A DNA stretch of 62,389 bases from Bacteroidales bacterium (lineage in GTDB: Bacteria; Bacteroidota; Bacteroidia; Bacteroidales; Prolixibacteraceae). The notes under the pieces are model-generated. The model was not told the DNA's origin. It made no database searches and worked only from the letters and a program-made list of their open reading frames with translations. Each line of letters opens with the position of its first letter. Positions within the stretch are counted from its first letter, which is position 1. Positions 8,973 through 18,076 of the stretch are shown here, one piece after another. The stretch covers positions 1-62,389 of the forward strand of contig JAAYDJ010000008.1 in NCBI GenBank assembly GCA_012729335.1, in the 5' to 3' direction. Both the position numbers and the translations under genes were made by a program.

Positions 8973-9011
8973 TTCGAACAAAACAAAAGTCTGTTCGAAC
9001 CGTTATATTTG
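8973..9011 (+). promoter_or_regulatory. Putative promoter with two helically phased TTCGAAC sites
   Basis: TATATTTG (9004-9011) is a perfect match to the Bacteroidota -7 box TAnnTTTG. Just upstream, TTCGAAC occurs at 8973-8979 and 8994-9000, exactly 21 bp apart, which places both on one face of the helix; each core TTCGAA is a palindrome. This looks like a tandem operator next to a promoter. No clear -33 TTG is present, as might be expected if an activator is required. Transcription would start near 9016-9018. Confidence 0.55.
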
Positions 9012-9023
9012 CATATCACAAAA

Positions 9024-9683
9024 ATGACCATGCAGAAAAAAATGCCCGCACCCCGCCGGGAACTGACCCTGGCCGAAGAGATCGTCAACAGCATCACCCA
9101 TGGGATCGGTATCCCCCTGAGCATTGCCGCACTGGTAATACTTGTTGTCTTTGCGGCACAGCGTGGCGATATCTGGCATGTGGTAAGCTTTTCCATCTTC
9201 GGAGCCTCCCTTATACTTTGCTATACCGCCTCCACCCTTTACCACAGTTTTACCAACAAAAGGGTGAAAGAGATCTTCGCCCGTTTCGACCATGCCGCTA
9301 TCTTCCTGCTGATCGCCGGCACCTATACTCCCATCCTGCTCACCACCCTCCGGGGAACCCTCGGCTGGGTCCTCTTCGGCATCATCTGGGGGGTAGCCCT
9401 CACCGGCATCGTCATCCGCAGCATTTATCTCTACAGATTCCGGAAACTGATGGTTGCCATTTATCTTATCATGGGCTGGATGTTCGTCTTCGCCCTCCGG
9501 TCGGTGATCACCAATATGCCCCAAATCAGCCTGATCTTCCTTCTGTCCGGAGGTATCTCCTACAGCGTGGGAACCATCTTCTACGCCTGGCGGAGCCTCC
9601 CCTTCGGCCATGGCATCTGGCACCTCTTCGTCCTCGGGGGCAGCGTCCTTCATTTCTTCGCCATCCTCTGCACCCTCTGCTGA
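9024..9683 (+). CDS. Haemolysin III / PAQR-family membrane protein
   Basis: An integral membrane protein of the haemolysin III (YqfA/TrhA, PAQR) family with seven predicted membrane segments. Family motifs seen are EEIVNSITHGIGIPLS at the start, ASTLYHSF, FARFDHAAIFLLIAGTYTPI and, near the end, PFGHGIWHLFVLGGSVLHFFAI; their conserved Asp and His residues are the metal-site candidates of the PAQR fold. An in-frame ATG at 8943 would extend the protein, but the promoter at 8973-9011 lies inside that extension, so the start is placed at 9024 (9030 is also possible). Physiological function is unsettled in bacteria; haemolysis need not be its natural role. Confidence 0.88.
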   Translation: MTMQKKMPAPRRELTLAEEIVNSITHGIGIPLSIAALVILVVFAAQRGDIWHVVSFSIFGASLILCYTASTLYHSFTNKRVKEIFARFDHAAIFLLIAGTYTPILLTTLRGTLGWVLFGIIWGVALTGIVIRSIYLYRFRKLMVAIYLIMGWMFVFALRSVITNMPQISLIFLLSGGISYSVGTIFYAWRSLPFGHGIWHLFVLGGSVLHFFAILCTLC

Positions 9684-10023
9684 CCGCTCCATCTGCTTCA
9701 CGGAACCTCCAAACCTGAACACCAGCCGTTGAGCGCATCAAAACCCTCTTGATTCCGGAAAGTCCGGGGTTAGGACCGGAAAACTTCCTCCGAATCCTTC
9801 CATTGCAGAAAATACACGGTTTTCTATCCTGGATCTCCATGACAGAAAATTGCCACTGCAAAGAGCACATGCAGTAAATTGGTCTATTTTTACCCACAGT
9901 AAAAAGTCAGATGAAAAATCGATTTGGTATTTATGCATCGACCGCGATGGTAAACCACTTGTATAAACCATCTGTTTTATGAATTTTGCCACTTGAACGT
10001 ACTGATTTAAACTGAGGAAGATT
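9684..10023. other. Intergenic region at a base-composition boundary
   Basis: A 340-bp stretch between the haemolysin III and SNF2 genes. Composition shifts from GC-rich to AT-rich across it. A weak TCCGG / CCGGA hairpin near 9762-9780 could be a poor terminator. I found no full TAnnTTTG promoter box, no RNA gene and no convincing short gene. Confidence 0.5.
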
Positions 10024-13000
10024 ATGAATCGATCAAAGAGAGCGTTTTACGACGCTTTGCCGGAAAATGAACAATATATCCTGAATGTCGCTGCGCTTAA
10101 AGCCGATTCTATTAATACTTACAATTTCCCCTTGCCTTTTACCACAAAGAAAACCCTTTCCTCAAAAACAATTTCAGCAGTTCTGGCTAAAGCCCTTGAT
10201 ATGGGTTTGTTGGAGCAATCACAAAATTCGTCAAACTTGCAGGCCGCTCCTGATTTTATGATTTATGTTTTCCCTGAACTGAAACAGTATTCAAAAGAGT
10301 GGCAGACCATAAATTCAGAATGGAATTTTAATTATTCTGGAAATCTGTCTATCAAAAACCTCAGAAACTACTTGTATTCCCTATTCTACGACAAAAAAAA
10401 GATTGCTGAGACTGAGGGGAATTTCCTTTCAAACGGGTTCACCCAGTTAAACTATTACCTGACCGATATTTTAACAGATGAATCCTATATTGAAGTAATC
10501 CCTCTGATGAATGTATCCATAATCAACACATTATTGGGGAATTTGGTCAGCAGGAGCATCTATAACCTCGAACGATTAGACCTTACTGAAAAACTTGCAA
10601 GGGAATTAGAAACCAGTTTAACCGACAATAACAGGTACAAAATCCCCTCTTTAAAAATCCACAAGAATTTCCATCATGGTAATTTTGAAGAAGCACTGGC
10701 AGGAAGCAAAAATGTGATGGAAAAATTTTTTATCGCTGCCATTGAAGCTTTATTAAAAGGTTCCCCTAAAACGGCACTGGCATTTTTCGAGAAGGGCCTG
10801 AAAGAACAAAGAGCGTTCTTTAAAGGCACTCAACTTCCCCTTGTCCCCCACTCCGCCTTATATTACCTCATTGCGCTTTTAAGCATAGTACCAGAGGAAT
10901 CCTCCGCCGTGTTTCAAAAAATCAACATGGCATTACAGAAAATAAATCCCTCACAGAGCGCAGAAATTTTTATGCCGGTACTTCATTTCTATTTTAATGA
11001 CAAGAATAATCTTCATTTTTCCCGTATATATCTTGAAAACTATATTCAAACTTCTGACTACGCCTATCAACGCCTGATCGGCTACCTGGTAATGTTCTTA
11101 GTTGACATCAAACCTGAGAAAACATGGTTAACGGGCTTATCTTCCCTGGTTAATCAAGCCTTTTCAAACGGATATTTATTATTGGCTTACGAAGCCGCTT
11201 ATGTATTGAAGCACTGGAACAACGATCCGGAGTCACTTGCGATTTTTGATGAAATTGCAGGCAGATTTGATTTCCAGCCGGCACTTTGCAATATTTCACG
11301 ACAGGAAGAATGGGAAAAATCACTGAATGCCTTTCTTGCACTGGGGGCAGGAAAAAGCAGTACTTCGGGAAAAAATGCAGAGGGGAAATACAGGGTTGTC
11401 TACTACTTAAATGTAAAAGACCTGGATATACAGCCTGTTTTGCAAACCCGCAATGCCAAAGGAGCCTGGTCATCGGGAAGAAATATTGCTTTAAAAACCT
11501 TTTTCCAGGGAAAAGTGGGAGGAATGACCCCACAGGATTACAAGGTTTCAAGATATGTCAAATCATATTCTGGTTCCTATGGTTCTGAAGAATATTTTAT
11601 GCAGGAAGAGGCCATCAAAGAGCTTGTCGGCCATCCTTATGTTTTTCTAAGCGGCACCAATGACCTTTCGATTGAGCTAATTGCGGCCCAACCGGTTTTA
11701 AAGGTCAGCCGGACATCGAAAGGGTATGCACTCTCAACCGAACTGAAGGAAGCTTCCAAAAACCTGATTTTTGAAAAGGAGACCAATACCAGATATAAGG
11801 TTTACGATTTAACAAACCAGCAATTATCCGTAATCACAGCTTTAAATGAGCAAAAGATTGTGGTTCCCGAATATGGAAAAGAGAAACTGATGCAGGTGTT
11901 GGGCAACTTTAGCTCCCACTTCTCAGTACATTCCGAATTATCACTATCCGAACATCCGAAAGTCAGGGAAGTGGTTGCTGATTCGCGGATCAGGGTTCAA
12001 TTGCTGCCCCTTGCCGGCGGACTAAAAGCAGAATTTTTTGCCAAACCTTTCGGAAGTCACCCGCCTTACTGCAAACCAGGGGTAGGTGGGAAAACATTAA
12101 TCGCCAATCCCAAAGGAGAACAACTTCAGGTTACCCGCAACCTTGCTCAGGAAAAAGAATATGCCAACCTGTTGCTTGAAAACATTCAGGTAATCGAAAG
12201 TCTTGATATCTCCGATGACCTCATTTCGTTCAGTGAACCGATGGATAGTCTTCAATTGTTGGAGATTCTGGCGGCGCATCAGGATATTTGTATTGTGGAA
12301 TGGCCTGAAGGAGAACGGTTTAAATTAAGGGGGACAGCCAATTTCAGCCATCTGAAACTGAAGCTTAAAACCCAGGCCAATTGGTTTGAACTGCAAGGAG
12401 AACTGAAAGTCGATGAGAATACCATACTCACCATCCAACAGTTACTCCAGCTCACCGAAAAAGGACACAAACGTTTTGTTGAATTAAAACAGGGCGAATT
12501 TCTGGCCCTTAGTGAACGGTTAAAGAAACAGCTTGAAGAGTTGAGGGCATTTTCTTCACCAGGGAAAGAGGGGGTAATCATCAATAAGTTTGCATCAGTT
12601 GCCCTGACTGATTTTTTTGAAGAAGCGGAAAATCTGAAAACCGACAAAACATGGAAAGAATTCAGGCAGCGAATGAATTTAGTGCAACAAACAGATATTC
12701 AAGTGCCTGCCAACTTGCAGGCGGAGCTTCGCCCTTATCAGGAAGAAGGATTCCGTTGGATGACCCACCTTGCCGGGTGGGAAGCCGGCGCCTGTCTTGC
12801 CGATGATATGGGGCTCGGAAAGACCATTCAGGCACTGGCCATATTGCTGCACAGGGCAAAAATGGGTGCATCGCTGGTCATCTGTCCCGTTTCGGTCATG
12901 CACAACTGGATCACTGAAACAGCCAAATTTGCACCCACCCTTCATGTGAAAACACTTTCCTCAGGTAACCGGACGCAGATACTATCCCATCTCGAACCAG

Positions 13001-14088
13001 GCGACTTGCTGATAACCACTTACGGGTTACTGCAATCAGAAGAAAAAGAGTTTTCCCAAACTCCCTTTTCCACCGTGGTACTTGACGAAGCCCATACCAT
13101 TAAAAACTACAATACGAAGACATCGAAGGCTGCCATGCAGTTAAAAGCCCCGTTTCGCTTAGCCCTGACGGGGACCCCTATTCAGAATCACCTGGGGGAA
13201 ATCTGGAATCTGTTTAATTTTTTAAACCCCGGATTACTCGGAACGTTAACCCAATTTACCGAAACCTTTATTAAACCAGACTATACTCATACCCGAAAAC
13301 ACCTCAAAAAGCTGATTACTCCTTTCATCCTTCGTCGCACAAAATCATCGGTTGTAGAAGAGTTGCCTGCCAGAACTGAAATAGTAAGAAAGGTGGAACT
13401 CAGTAAGGAAGAAAACGCATTCTATGAAGCCCTGCGACGTCAGGCAGTGACAAACATGGAAAACGACGACAGTCCGCAAGGGACAAAACACCTGAAAGCC
13501 CTGGCAGAAATCACCCGTCTGAGGTTGGCGTGTTGTAATCCTGCATTGGTCGATTCATCCCTTTCCATCCCTTCCACAAAACTGGCCACTTTCCTTGAAA
13601 TCGTAGCAGAGTTAATTGAGAACAAACATAGAGCTTTGGTATTCAGCCAGTTTGTAACACATTTAACCCTTGTCCGTCAGGCGCTTGACAAATTGGGAGT
13701 GAGTTATCAATACCTGGATGGGTCCTGTTCCTCCTCTGAACGCGAGAAAAGTGTGAAAAAATTCCAGGGTGGAGAGGGTGAATTATTTCTTATCAGCCTG
13801 AAAGCCGGGGGATTGGGTCTGAACCTCACTGCGGCTGATTTCGTGATCCATCTCGATCCGTGGTGGAATCCGGCGGTGGAGGACCAGGCTTCTGACCGGG
13901 CCCACAGGATTGGGCAGTTAAGGCCCGTTACCATATACAGACTAGTAACCGAAAATACTATCGAAGAAAAAATCATCCAACTTCATCATACCAAACGCGA
14001 CCTTGCCGAAACCCTTTTGGAAGGTAGCGACCAGTCGGGCCAACTTTCCATTACGGAATTGATTTCGTTGATCAGGGAGAGAGATTAG
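10024..14088 (+). CDS. SNF2-family DNA-dependent ATPase with a very long N-terminal region
   Basis: A 1354-residue SWI2/SNF2 protein. The C-terminal engine is complete: Walker A DDMGLGKTIQAL (about residue 927), DEAH box DEAHTIKN (about 1021), LTGTPIQNHLGEIW (motif III), SLKAGGLGLNLTAADFVIHLD (motif V) and DRAHRIGQ (motif VI, about 1291). Residues about 1-430 look like helical TPR-type repeats; about 440-850 is beta-rich and may be the SNF2-associated bacterial region. No nuclease, methylase or SWIM zinc motif was recognised. It probably translocates on DNA and remodels DNA-protein complexes; no DISARM or other defence partner is adjacent. It is noticeably more AT-rich than the genes on either side, consistent with transfer. 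Confidence 0.88.
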   Translation: MNRSKRAFYDALPENEQYILNVAALKADSINTYNFPLPFTTKKTLSSKTISAVLAKALDMGLLEQSQNSSNLQAAPDFMIYVFPELKQYSKEWQTINSEWNFNYSGNLSIKNLRNYLYSLFYDKKKIAETEGNFLSNGFTQLNYYLTDILTDESYIEVIPLMNVSIINTLLGNLVSRSIYNLERLDLTEKLARELETSLTDNNRYKIPSLKIHKNFHHGNFEEALAGSKNVMEKFFIAAIEALLKGSPKTALAFFEKGLKEQRAFFKGTQLPLVPHSALYYLIALLSIVPEESSAVFQKINMALQKINPSQSAEIFMPVLHFYFNDKNNLHFSRIYLENYIQTSDYAYQRLIGYLVMFLVDIKPEKTWLTGLSSLVNQAFSNGYLLLAYEAAYVLKHWNNDPESLAIFDEIAGRFDFQPALCNISRQEEWEKSLNAFLALGAGKSSTSGKNAEGKYRVVYYLNVKDLDIQPVLQTRNAKGAWSSGRNIALKTFFQGKVGGMTPQDYKVSRYVKSYSGSYGSEEYFMQEEAIKELVGHPYVFLSGTNDLSIELIAAQPVLKVSRTSKGYALSTELKEASKNLIFEKETNTRYKVYDLTNQQLSVITALNEQKIVVPEYGKEKLMQVLGNFSSHFSVHSELSLSEHPKVREVVADSRIRVQLLPLAGGLKAEFFAKPFGSHPPYCKPGVGGKTLIANPKGEQLQVTRNLAQEKEYANLLLENIQVIESLDISDDLISFSEPMDSLQLLEILAAHQDICIVEWPEGERFKLRGTANFSHLKLKLKTQANWFELQGELKVDENTILTIQQLLQLTEKGHKRFVELKQGEFLALSERLKKQLEELRAFSSPGKEGVIINKFASVALTDFFEEAENLKTDKTWKEFRQRMNLVQQTDIQVPANLQAELRPYQEEGFRWMTHLAGWEAGACLADDMGLGKTIQALAILLHRAKMGASLVICPVSVMHNWITETAKFAPTLHVKTLSSGNRTQILSHLEPGDLLITTYGLLQSEEKEFSQTPFSTVVLDEAHTIKNYNTKTSKAAMQLKAPFRLALTGTPIQNHLGEIWNLFNFLNPGLLGTLTQFTETFIKPDYTHTRKHLKKLITPFILRRTKSSVVEELPARTEIVRKVELSKEENAFYEALRRQAVTNMENDDSPQGTKHLKALAEITRLRLACCNPALVDSSLSIPSTKLATFLEIVAELIENKHRALVFSQFVTHLTLVRQALDKLGVSYQYLDGSCSSSEREKSVKKFQGGEGELFLISLKAGGLGLNLTAADFVIHLDPWWNPAVEDQASDRAHRIGQLRPVTIYRLVTENTIEEKIIQLHHTKRDLAETLLEGSDQSGQLSITELISLIRERD

Positions 14089-14159
14089 GCTCCCCTCCAT
14101 ACCCGTTATTATTTCCGGCCGGCAGTGGCATCCAGAATAAAATCAACGATGGGTGCGGG

Positions 14160-14187
14160 TTGGGCAAACCTATTTGCATTAACTTTG
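14160..14187 (+). promoter_or_regulatory. Putative promoter of the lipoprotein metallopeptidase
   Basis: TTG at 14160-14162 and a perfect -7 box TAACTTTG at 14180-14187 are separated by 17 bp. The next in-frame ATG after the expected start point is at 14210, which supports that start rather than the ATG at 14189. Confidence 0.6.
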
Positions 14188-14209
14188 CATGGATCAAAAT
14201 CAACCTGTT

Positions 14210-16261
14210 ATGAAAAAATCTATCATTCTTATTGTAATGGCTGTTATACTAAGCAACTGTACTTCAATGAAAAAGGAGCAGGTCACCACATCTGCCAGCA
14301 TGCTGATCGGCGAGCCGGTCATTGCACAGACCATTAAGGCCCTTACGGAGAAACACGGCGATGCCGCCTCCTTCCGCATCGACCGCGGGGTCAGGCAGGC
14401 CGCCTCCCTCTGGCGGGAAACCGACGGCAATGCCGCCGATTTTGAGAAGTTCTGCACCGACCAGTTCGTCGCAGGAGCACCCGAACTGGAAGCGCTTTAT
14501 AAAAAACTGGAACGCAACCTGGAGATCTTCAGCGGTTATTTCCATAAAATGGATGTCCTGCTCAAGGAACCCCTCCAGCTCGATGGCCCCGAGCCCGGCC
14601 CCGTTGACCTCATGTTCGGCAGTTATGATGCCTCGGCCCACCTCACCGACGACTTCTTCGCCAACAAAATAGCCTTCCTCACCGCCCTCAACTTCCCCTT
14701 CTATTCCCTGAAGGAGAAGACGGAACTCGGTGAAAAATGGAGCCGTCTTGAGTGGGCTTACGCCCGCATGGGCGACCGCTTCACTTCCCGGGTGCCTGCC
14801 GATATCATCCAGAATGTCTCGCAGACCCTCACCGCCGCCGATACCTACATCTCGGGCTATAACATTCTCATGGACAAACTCGTCGACTCCACCGGGACGG
14901 CCCTCTTCCCGGCCGGACTGAAACTGATCACCCACTGGGGCCTTCGCGATGAACTCAAATCGGACTACGCTGGCGAAAATGGTCTCGCCAAACAGCGGAT
15001 GATCTACCAGGTGATGCAGCGTATCATCGACCAGTCGATTCCGCAGGAGGTCATCAACAAAGGGGAAGTGACCTGGGATCCCTATGCCAACAAGATCTTC
15101 CGCGAGGGGGCCGAAGTCAATGCCACGCCGGAACCCGACAAGCGGTATGAGGTGCTGCTGGCCAATTTCCGGGCGCTGCAAAAGATGGATGCCTACACCC
15201 CGCATTATCCCACCTATATCACCCGGGCTTTCGAGGAGGGCATGGAAATTCCGCAGCAAGATGTCGAAAAACTCTTCACGGACCTGGTCTCTTCACCTAC
15301 GGTCAAGGAGGTAGCTGCCCTTATCAGCCAGCGGCTGGGCAGGCCCCTGGAGCCCTTCGACATCTGGTACAACGGCTTCAAAGCGGCGGGAGGAATTCCC
15401 GAAGAGCAGCTGACGGCCCTCACTACTAAAAAGTATCCCGACACGGAAGCGGTCCGCAAGGATCTGCCTGTCATCATGCAGAAACTGGGGTGGGCACCTG
15501 CTGAGGCCCAAAGAATAAGTGCCCTGATCACTGTCGATGCCTCCAGGGGCGCAGGCCATGCCTGGGGCGCCGGCATGAAAAACGACCTGGCTCACCTGCG
15601 CACCCGCGTGGGCACCGCCGGTATGGACTACAAAGGCTATAACATTGCCGTCCATGAGTTCGGGCACTGCGTCGAACAGACCATTACCATGAACGATGTC
15701 GATTACTTTATGCTCAACGGCGTCCCCAATACTGCCTTCACCGAGGCCGTGGCCTTCCTCTTCCAGAAACGCGACCTTGAACTGCTGGGAGTTAAGGGGG
15801 ATAATCCCATGAAGGGGCACCTGATGGCCCTCGATAACTTCTGGGCCTGCTACGAAATCATGGGCGTCTCCCTGGTCGATATGAAGGTGTGGAAATGGCT
15901 CTACGATAATCCCGATGCCACCCCCGCCCAGTTGAAGGAAGCGGTCATCACCACTGCCAAAGAGGTGTGGAACCAGTACTATGCTGGCGTTCTGGGCGGA
16001 AATGACGAACCCCTGTTGGCCATTTACTCCCACATGATCGATAATCCGCTCTACCTTTCCAACTATCCGGTGGGCCACCTTATCGACTTCCAGATCGAGC
16101 AACAGGTCACAGGGAAGAATCTGGCAGGCGAAATCACCCGCATGCTGGTGCAGGGGCGTATCGTTCCCCAGCTCTGGATGAAAGGGGCTGTGGGCCACGA
16201 AATCAGCATCCAACCCACCCTCGAAGCCACCGGCAAAGCCCTGGAAGCCATGAGAATGTAA
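14210..16261 (+). CDS. Lipoprotein zinc metallopeptidase-like protein (M3-like gluzincin)
   Basis: A 683-residue predicted lipoprotein. The signal MKKSIILIVMAVILSNC ends at a lipobox Cys (C17), so the protein should be membrane-anchored in the envelope. A zinc site is visible: HEFGH at about residue 481-485 and a downstream Glu in TEAVAF, about 25 residues later, as in gluzincins of the M3 oligopeptidase type. The rest is helical, as in M3 enzymes, though other M3 signatures are weak, so the family call is tentative. The start at 14210 is chosen because the promoter (14160-14187) overlaps the alternative ATG at 14189 and because it gives a clean signal peptide. A strong terminator follows. 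Confidence 0.75.
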   Translation: MKKSIILIVMAVILSNCTSMKKEQVTTSASMLIGEPVIAQTIKALTEKHGDAASFRIDRGVRQAASLWRETDGNAADFEKFCTDQFVAGAPELEALYKKLERNLEIFSGYFHKMDVLLKEPLQLDGPEPGPVDLMFGSYDASAHLTDDFFANKIAFLTALNFPFYSLKEKTELGEKWSRLEWAYARMGDRFTSRVPADIIQNVSQTLTAADTYISGYNILMDKLVDSTGTALFPAGLKLITHWGLRDELKSDYAGENGLAKQRMIYQVMQRIIDQSIPQEVINKGEVTWDPYANKIFREGAEVNATPEPDKRYEVLLANFRALQKMDAYTPHYPTYITRAFEEGMEIPQQDVEKLFTDLVSSPTVKEVAALISQRLGRPLEPFDIWYNGFKAAGGIPEEQLTALTTKKYPDTEAVRKDLPVIMQKLGWAPAEAQRISALITVDASRGAGHAWGAGMKNDLAHLRTRVGTAGMDYKGYNIAVHEFGHCVEQTITMNDVDYFMLNGVPNTAFTEAVAFLFQKRDLELLGVKGDNPMKGHLMALDNFWACYEIMGVSLVDMKVWKWLYDNPDATPAQLKEAVITTAKEVWNQYYAGVLGGNDEPLLAIYSHMIDNPLYLSNYPVGHLIDFQIEQQVTGKNLAGEITRMLVQGRIVPQLWMKGAVGHEISIQPTLEATGKALEAMRM

Positions 16262-16341
16262 AATCCCAAAAGATTTACAGCGGAATTACGTATTTTTAAC
16301 ATAATAATAAGACCTCTTCCTTATCATGGAAAGCGGCATAA

Positions 16342-16376
16342 AAAACCTGAGGTCGCATATTGCGACCTCAGGTTTT
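16342..16376. terminator. Bidirectional hairpin terminator
   Basis: A perfect 16-bp stem, 16342-16357 with 16361-16376, has a TAT loop. It begins with AAAA and ends with TTTT, so it can act on both strands. It sits between convergent genes: the metallopeptidase (+) and the flotillin (-), the latter beyond the octamer array. Confidence 0.88.
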
Positions 16377-16463
16377 ATATCTTTTCTCAGATCCACTTTA
16401 CTTCTTACAGCCTCCTCCAACTGCTGACCTATCAATGCGGAGGCCAAACACCTGGATCCAGTG

Positions 16464-16615
16464 CAGTCCCTCAGTCCCTCAGTCTCTCAGTCCCTCAGTC
16501 TCTCAGTCTCTCAGTCTCTCAGGCCCTCAGTCTCTCAGTCCCTCAGTCTCTCAGTCTCTCAGTCTCTCAGTCCCTCAGTCTCTCAGTCCCTCAGTCCCTC
16601 AGTCCCTCAGTCTCT
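16464..16615. repeat. Octanucleotide tandem array, 19 copies
   Basis: Exactly 152 bp made of 19 copies of CAGTCYCT, with one GG variant (CAGGCCCT). The final unit overlaps the flotillin stop codon (CTA at 16614-16616 on this strand, TAG on the minus strand). All frames through it remain open and give Ser/Gln/Leu-rich peptides, an artefact of the unit. The mix of C and T at one position suggests slippage plus point mutation. Confidence 0.95.
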
Positions 16616-18020
16616 AACTCTTTGCCTTATCCGGGTCCACTACTTCGGCGTCTTCCACCTTTTTGCCCTTCAGGTAGTCTGGTAGTTCGAGGCCGGCCAT
16701 TTTGAAGAGTTCTTCAAACGGAGGAATGGACCCCAGCATACCGGAGAGGAAGTTTGCCGTGGCGGGCGATTTGCCGTCCTTGCCGGAACCCATGGTATCC
16801 CAGACGGTGATCTTGTCGATCTTCAGGTTTTTGATGGCTTCGACCTGGGTTTTGACCAGCTCGGGCAGCTTGTCGGCGATCATCAGCATAACGGCACTGC
16901 GGGAGTCTTCCCCTGCCGCCTTCATCAGCTTCTGATACCCTTCGGCCTGTTTGCTCAGTATCTCAAAGATACCTTTTCCTTCTGCTTCCATCTTCATGAA
17001 GATAGCGTCGGCTTCACCCTTGGCCTGGCGGCGGGTTTGTTCAGCCACCGCCTCGGCGGCAATCTCGATACGGGTTTTGTCGATTTCAGCCGGAACAATG
17101 ATATCAGCCTGCTGGCTGGCCTTGTCACGTACAGCACGTACGGTTTCTGCCGCCTTTTCAGCCGCGTAGGCCTCTTCCAGCGCCTTGGCTTCGGCCACCT
17201 TCTCAGCCGCTACCGCCAGCCGCTCCGCTTCGGCTTCCTTCTGACGACGGTCGGCATTCGAATTGGCAATGGTGATCTTGGCCGTGTTCTCACCTTCTAC
17301 CGCTGTCGCATTCGCCCGGGCTACCTCCACACGCTGCTCCTTCAACGCCTCGGCTTCCCCGATCGACCCGTCACGGTTCTTCTGCGATACACTGATCTTG
17401 GCATCGTTGATCGCCTTGGCGGCGGCTTCCTTGCCTAACGCCTCGATATACCCCGACTCATCGGTAATATCGGTCACATTCACGTTGATCAGCTTCAACC
17501 CGATCTTCTTGAGTTCCGCCTCCACATTCGAGGATACCGCAGCCAGAAACTTATCCCGGTTGCTATTGATCTCCTCGATGTCCATGGTAGCCACCACCAG
17601 CCTCAACTGGCCGAAGATGATGTCCTTGGCCAAATTGCTGATGTCAGTGATCGACAGCCCCAGCAAACGCTCGGCAGCATTGTTCATCACCCCCTCTTCC
17701 GTGGAGATCCCCACCGTGAACCGCGAGGGCACATCCACCCTGATGTTCTGCTTGCTCAACGCACTCGTCAGGTTGATCTCAATCGAGAAAGGCGTCAGAT
17801 CCAGAAAGGAGTAGTCCTGAATCACCGGCCAGATGAAAGCCGCTCCCCCATGAATACACTTGGCCGACCGCGACTCCGCTTCACCTCCCTTGCCTACCTT
17901 CCCGTAGACCACCAGAATGCGGTCAGAAGGACACCGCTTATACCTCCTGAAAAAGGAGACAATCAGGATAAAAACGAAAAATACGGCCGCTGTGACCAGA
18001 AAAATAACATATTGTCCCAT
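16614..18020 (-). CDS. Flotillin-like SPFH-domain protein
   Basis: A 468-residue flotillin (YuaG/FloT type). One N-terminal membrane segment (about 4-24) is followed by the SPFH domain (about 30-200), then a long Ala/Glu/Lys-rich coiled coil (about 200-360) with the EAEAER and AEKAAE repeats typical of flotillins, then a C-terminal region of about 100 residues ending in an acidic tail. It should scaffold membrane microdomains. The upstream gene on the same strand encodes an NfeD-like protein, the usual partner, so the two are probably one operon, although a 272-bp heptamer array lies between them. The stop codon abuts the octamer array. Confidence 0.92.
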   Translation of the reverse strand: MGQYVIFLVTAAVFFVFILIVSFFRRYKRCPSDRILVVYGKVGKGGEAESRSAKCIHGGAAFIWPVIQDYSFLDLTPFSIEINLTSALSKQNIRVDVPSRFTVGISTEEGVMNNAAERLLGLSITDISNLAKDIIFGQLRLVVATMDIEEINSNRDKFLAAVSSNVEAELKKIGLKLINVNVTDITDESGYIEALGKEAAAKAINDAKISVSQKNRDGSIGEAEALKEQRVEVARANATAVEGENTAKITIANSNADRRQKEAEAERLAVAAEKVAEAKALEEAYAAEKAAETVRAVRDKASQQADIIVPAEIDKTRIEIAAEAVAEQTRRQAKGEADAIFMKMEAEGKGIFEILSKQAEGYQKLMKAAGEDSRSAVMLMIADKLPELVKTQVEAIKNLKIDKITVWDTMGSGKDGKSPATANFLSGMLGSIPPFEELFKMAGLELPDYLKGKKVEDAEVVDPDKAKS

Positions 18021-18076
18021 AACTATTTATTATTAAAAAATTCCATACTATTTTAATACTTCGATATTCTAATCTC

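Noticed and set aside
8943-9023. Earlier start for the haemolysin III gene
   Set aside because: The putative promoter (8973-9011) lies inside the extension and the added residues are not typical of the family.
16360-16685. Open frames through the octamer array encoding Ser/Gln/Leu-rich repeats
   Set aside because: An 8-bp unit without stops leaves all frames open; the peptides are simple repeats with no start signal and overlap a terminator.
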